Program-made: the position numbers and the translations under genes | Shown here: piece by piece, positions 62,102 through 64,000 of the stretch | How positions within the stretch are numbered: the first letter of the stretch is position 1 | Layout: the number at the start of each line of letters is the position of its first letter | Assembly: GCA_963920525.1 (NCBI GenBank) | Contig: OY986437.1 | Coordinates: 30,113,063-30,177,062, forward strand | Length of the DNA stretch: 64,000 nucleotides | Reading direction: 5' to 3' | From: Dichetophora obliterata | Lineage: Eukaryota > Arthropoda > Insecta > Diptera > Sciomyzidae | The notes under the pieces: model-generated | The model's database searches: none | Seen by the model: the letters and a program-made list of their open reading frames with translations, nothing else | What the model was told of the DNA's origin: nothing

Positions 62102-62751
62102 ATATTAATATATGTACGTATGTCGTATGATATTCAAGAACCTTTAAATGTTTAATCGCGTATTTGTCGAACAAGGTTTTTCGAATCGGCTTCTAAGATA
62201 TCTGGAGTTCTACTTGATCGATTTCGATGAATCTTGATTCATTGTGATCCTTATAGACGCTGTTAAGCACTAGACCTATAAAAAGCCAAAAACTTTTATA
62301 TTTTTCTTTTTGTATGGCTGAAAGTTTTGGCAAAAAAGGGAGTTTTTTGTTCATTTTTTTTTCAAAGCAAGCCATTTTTTATTTTTTTTATTTGCTTAGT
62401 GAGTGCTCAATTGCAACCCTTAACTCAAAAATGCACTTTGATTTTTTACTTTTAGACGCTTTGTTGATCCTAGGGACGAGAAGCCAATTGCAACAATTTT
62501 TTAAACACCCTAACTTCAACGCCCTGTAGAAAATTAACAACAACTATAAAGGCAAACAAAAAATTTTTTTTATTTCCTCATGAATAATTCTTCAATATGT
62601 AAAAAATTTTAATCATTAAAATTAATCATAATAGGTAAAAAATTAATAAAAAATGTGTCTTGTTTATAGCTACTCACTGTAATAGTACCTTATTTACAAT
62701 AAAGATTCTCATTTATGATTTAAAACCAACACGCAAATAAAAATGGTGCCG

Positions 62752-62881
62752 GGACATAGCCCCAAGGGACATAATACCAAATTTCAAATGTGTGATTATG
62801 ACCGCTTTAAAAGAGGACATAATCCCAAAAATAAGCGGTCATAATCCCAAATGGGAATTCTGATCCCTTGGGACTATGTCC
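62752..62881. repeat. Short foldback repeat
   Basis: GGACATAGCCCCAAGGG at 62752-62768 is inverted at 62865-62881 with one mismatch. GGGACATAAT/GGTCATAATCCCAA-type words repeat between them. It begins just after the exit of the tandem-repeat element. Confidence 0.65.
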
Positions 62882-63030
62882 GCTTTTAAGAGGTCATAAT
62901 GCCAAGTGGTTTTAACAAATTCTGATATCTGTGTCGATAAGCAATAACAGCTTTAGTCTGATTTCAAAGTTTCGAGAAATCTTGCTTCAAAGTTTTCAAT
63001 CGCCATATAAGTTATATGGAAGGGTCTTTT

Positions 63031-63165
63031 ATTTTTGTGTCATAACTTTGACTAAGGTCATGCTAAAAGCTCCATATTTTGTGTGTTTATAGTTCTATAT
63101 GCGTGGAACACAGCTGCATCAATAACTCAGATCTGTCTTAAGTCGTCTTAAGCTATTTTTACTGT
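63031..63165 (+). repeat. Dispersed repeat, copy 2
   Basis: Matches 55731-55895 in the same orientation. Confidence 0.7.
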
Positions 63166-63167
63166 AG

Positions 63168-63345
63168 ACAGTGAAGCCAGTGTTGAACTTACTGAGAGAT
63201 GTAATCTCTAAGTAGCGGCCGAAGGCCGTCTATTAAAAAAAGGAATTATATCCAGAAGTACTGTAGACAGCGAAGCTGGTGTTGGACTTAATGAGAATTG
63301 GAATCCCTGAGCAGCGGCCGAAGGCCGCCTATTAAAAAGCGAATT
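63168..63345 (+). repeat. Direct duplication with GCGGCCGAAGGCCG
   Basis: Two units of about 90 bp (starting near 63170 and 63262) each read TGTAGACAGYGAAGC, then AGCGGCCGAAGGCCG and TATTAAAAA. GGCCGAAGGCC is a GC-rich near-palindrome in an AT-rich region. The inverted word CAGTACTTCTGGAT follows at 63357, mirroring ATCCAGAAGTACTG at 63250. Confidence 0.7.
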
Positions 63346-63359
63346 ATCGATGTCTGCAG

Positions 63360-64000
63360 TACTTCTGGATTTAATTCATTTCCTAGTAGGCCGCTTCTTA
63401 GGGATTACAGCCCTCAGTAGGTCCAATGGGCGATTTTTTATTTTATTTGGGTGATTTTACATAGCGCTGCACAGTGCGCTTTTTTTAATTTTAGGATGAC
63501 ATTTGGGTTTTTTTTTTAGTTAAATTTAAAAAAAAAATATTTTTATTCGTCAAAGTATAAAACATGTATTATAAATGTGGTATTAAAAAATTGATATATT
63601 TAATGCTTTTTTTTATAAAATTCGTCAAAATTTAAACTTTTTTAACAGAAATAAGCTCAATAAAACCCAAAAAATGAAGTCAAGCTTAAACAAAAATAAC
63701 TTCGAGCACAAAGTATATTTCAAGGTTTTGTTTTTTTGGACTTCTTTATGTCTTAATCGCCATTGAATTTAATATAAAACACAATACAGAATTTTAACAA
63801 ATAAAAATATTAAAAAATCGTTGAAATATGCCTGTGAATTTTTCAAGGAATGAAAATTTAAGTAAAATTTAGTAGAAAATATCTAGCTAATTAAGTATTA
63901 TTAAAGTCAAAGGCTATAATTATTTGAAAATATCATACTTCTACTTTCTCTTTCTATAAACACCTGCTGCATCTAGCTGCTTTTAAGAAAACTCAACTGA
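63360..64000. other. AT-rich end of window
   Basis: No gene or element recognised. Upstream torso exons must lie beyond here or be too short to see. Confidence 0.4.

Larger units (their letters stand above)
60541..62691. mobile_element. DNA transposon of 2151 bp with 21-bp terminal repeats, unclassified
   Basis: The left end AAGGTACTATTACAGTG is inverted at 62675-62691; over 21 bp there is one mismatch. It splits the exit sequence of the tandem-repeat element, whose AATAAAGATTCT is present on both sides. The interior has a CAA microsatellite (60633-60657), another transposon (61103-62101) and no intact gene. The target duplication is ambiguous because the ends read into TTAA. Confidence 0.75.
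58950..62745. mobile_element. Tandem-repeat-bearing dispersed element, copy 2, with nested insertions
   Basis: The lead CGTATGGAGCTTGAGTTGAT at about 58975 and the exit TTATGATTTAAAACCAACAC at about 62715 equal those of copy 1. GGTCCACCC-type units occur at 59045-59110 and 60065-60510. A different tandem repeat occupies 59130-60070, and a transposon interrupts the exit sequence at 60541-62691. Confidence 0.75.

Overview
This is an intron-rich, AT-rich stretch of nuclear genome from a higher (cyclorrhaphan) fly, most likely one with a large repeat-laden genome such as a muscid, calliphorid, sarcophagid or tephritid. The grounds are fly-type short introns (50-259 bp) beside very large ones, Mos1-like and Tc1-like transposons, fly-type non-LTR retrotransposons, tRNA-derived SINEs, and one clear host gene, torso. 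The species cannot be named from the sequence.

The host gene lies on the minus strand between about 57345 and 17953. Seven consecutive exons join without a phase error (274, 172, 997, 95, 120, 138 and 141 nt; 645 codons plus 2 nt). They encode the juxtamembrane region and the tyrosine kinase domain of a Torso-type receptor: glycine loop, catalytic lysine, a 332-codon exon holding the kinase insert, [11 protein letters not shown], the activation segment and the C-lobe. The 5' exons (ectodomain, transmembrane segment) and the 3' end (C-terminal tail) were not found. The four short introns or gaps contrast with introns of 6.8, 21.7 and 8.5 kb that are filled with mobile DNA.

Layout. 1-17950, downstream of the last torso exon seen: a LINE fragment, a dead IS630/mariner element (3440-4729), a dead LINE (about 4745-6262), several MITEs, SINEs, a Tc1-like element with long terminal repeats (10318-11971), and a possible small first exon at 6746. 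18290-26834, the intron between exons 5 and 6: a foldback element and a 5-kb dispersed element built around a 105-120 bp tandem repeat. 27143-48878, the intron between exons 3 and 4: a stack of nested insertions (28166-32262) that includes an unclassified long-terminal-repeat DNA transposon with a zinc-finger/HTH protein remnant, an apparently intact Mos1-like mariner (32930-34216), and two full-size but mutated non-LTR elements (about 36.2-39.8 kb and 42.5-47.5 kb). 49876-56640, the intron between exons 2 and 3: an 86-bp satellite with a roughly 925-bp higher-order period. 57346-64000: a second copy of the tandem-repeat-bearing element, itself carrying two nested transposons, one of which contains a coding-like piece of unknown origin.

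The items most worth following are the long-terminal-repeat element at 29950-32172, the minisatellite-bearing element with conserved ends (20085-25345 and 58950-62745), the nested element with AACTAGTT subterminal palindromes (61103-62101), the intact mariner, and the enlarged Torso kinase insert.
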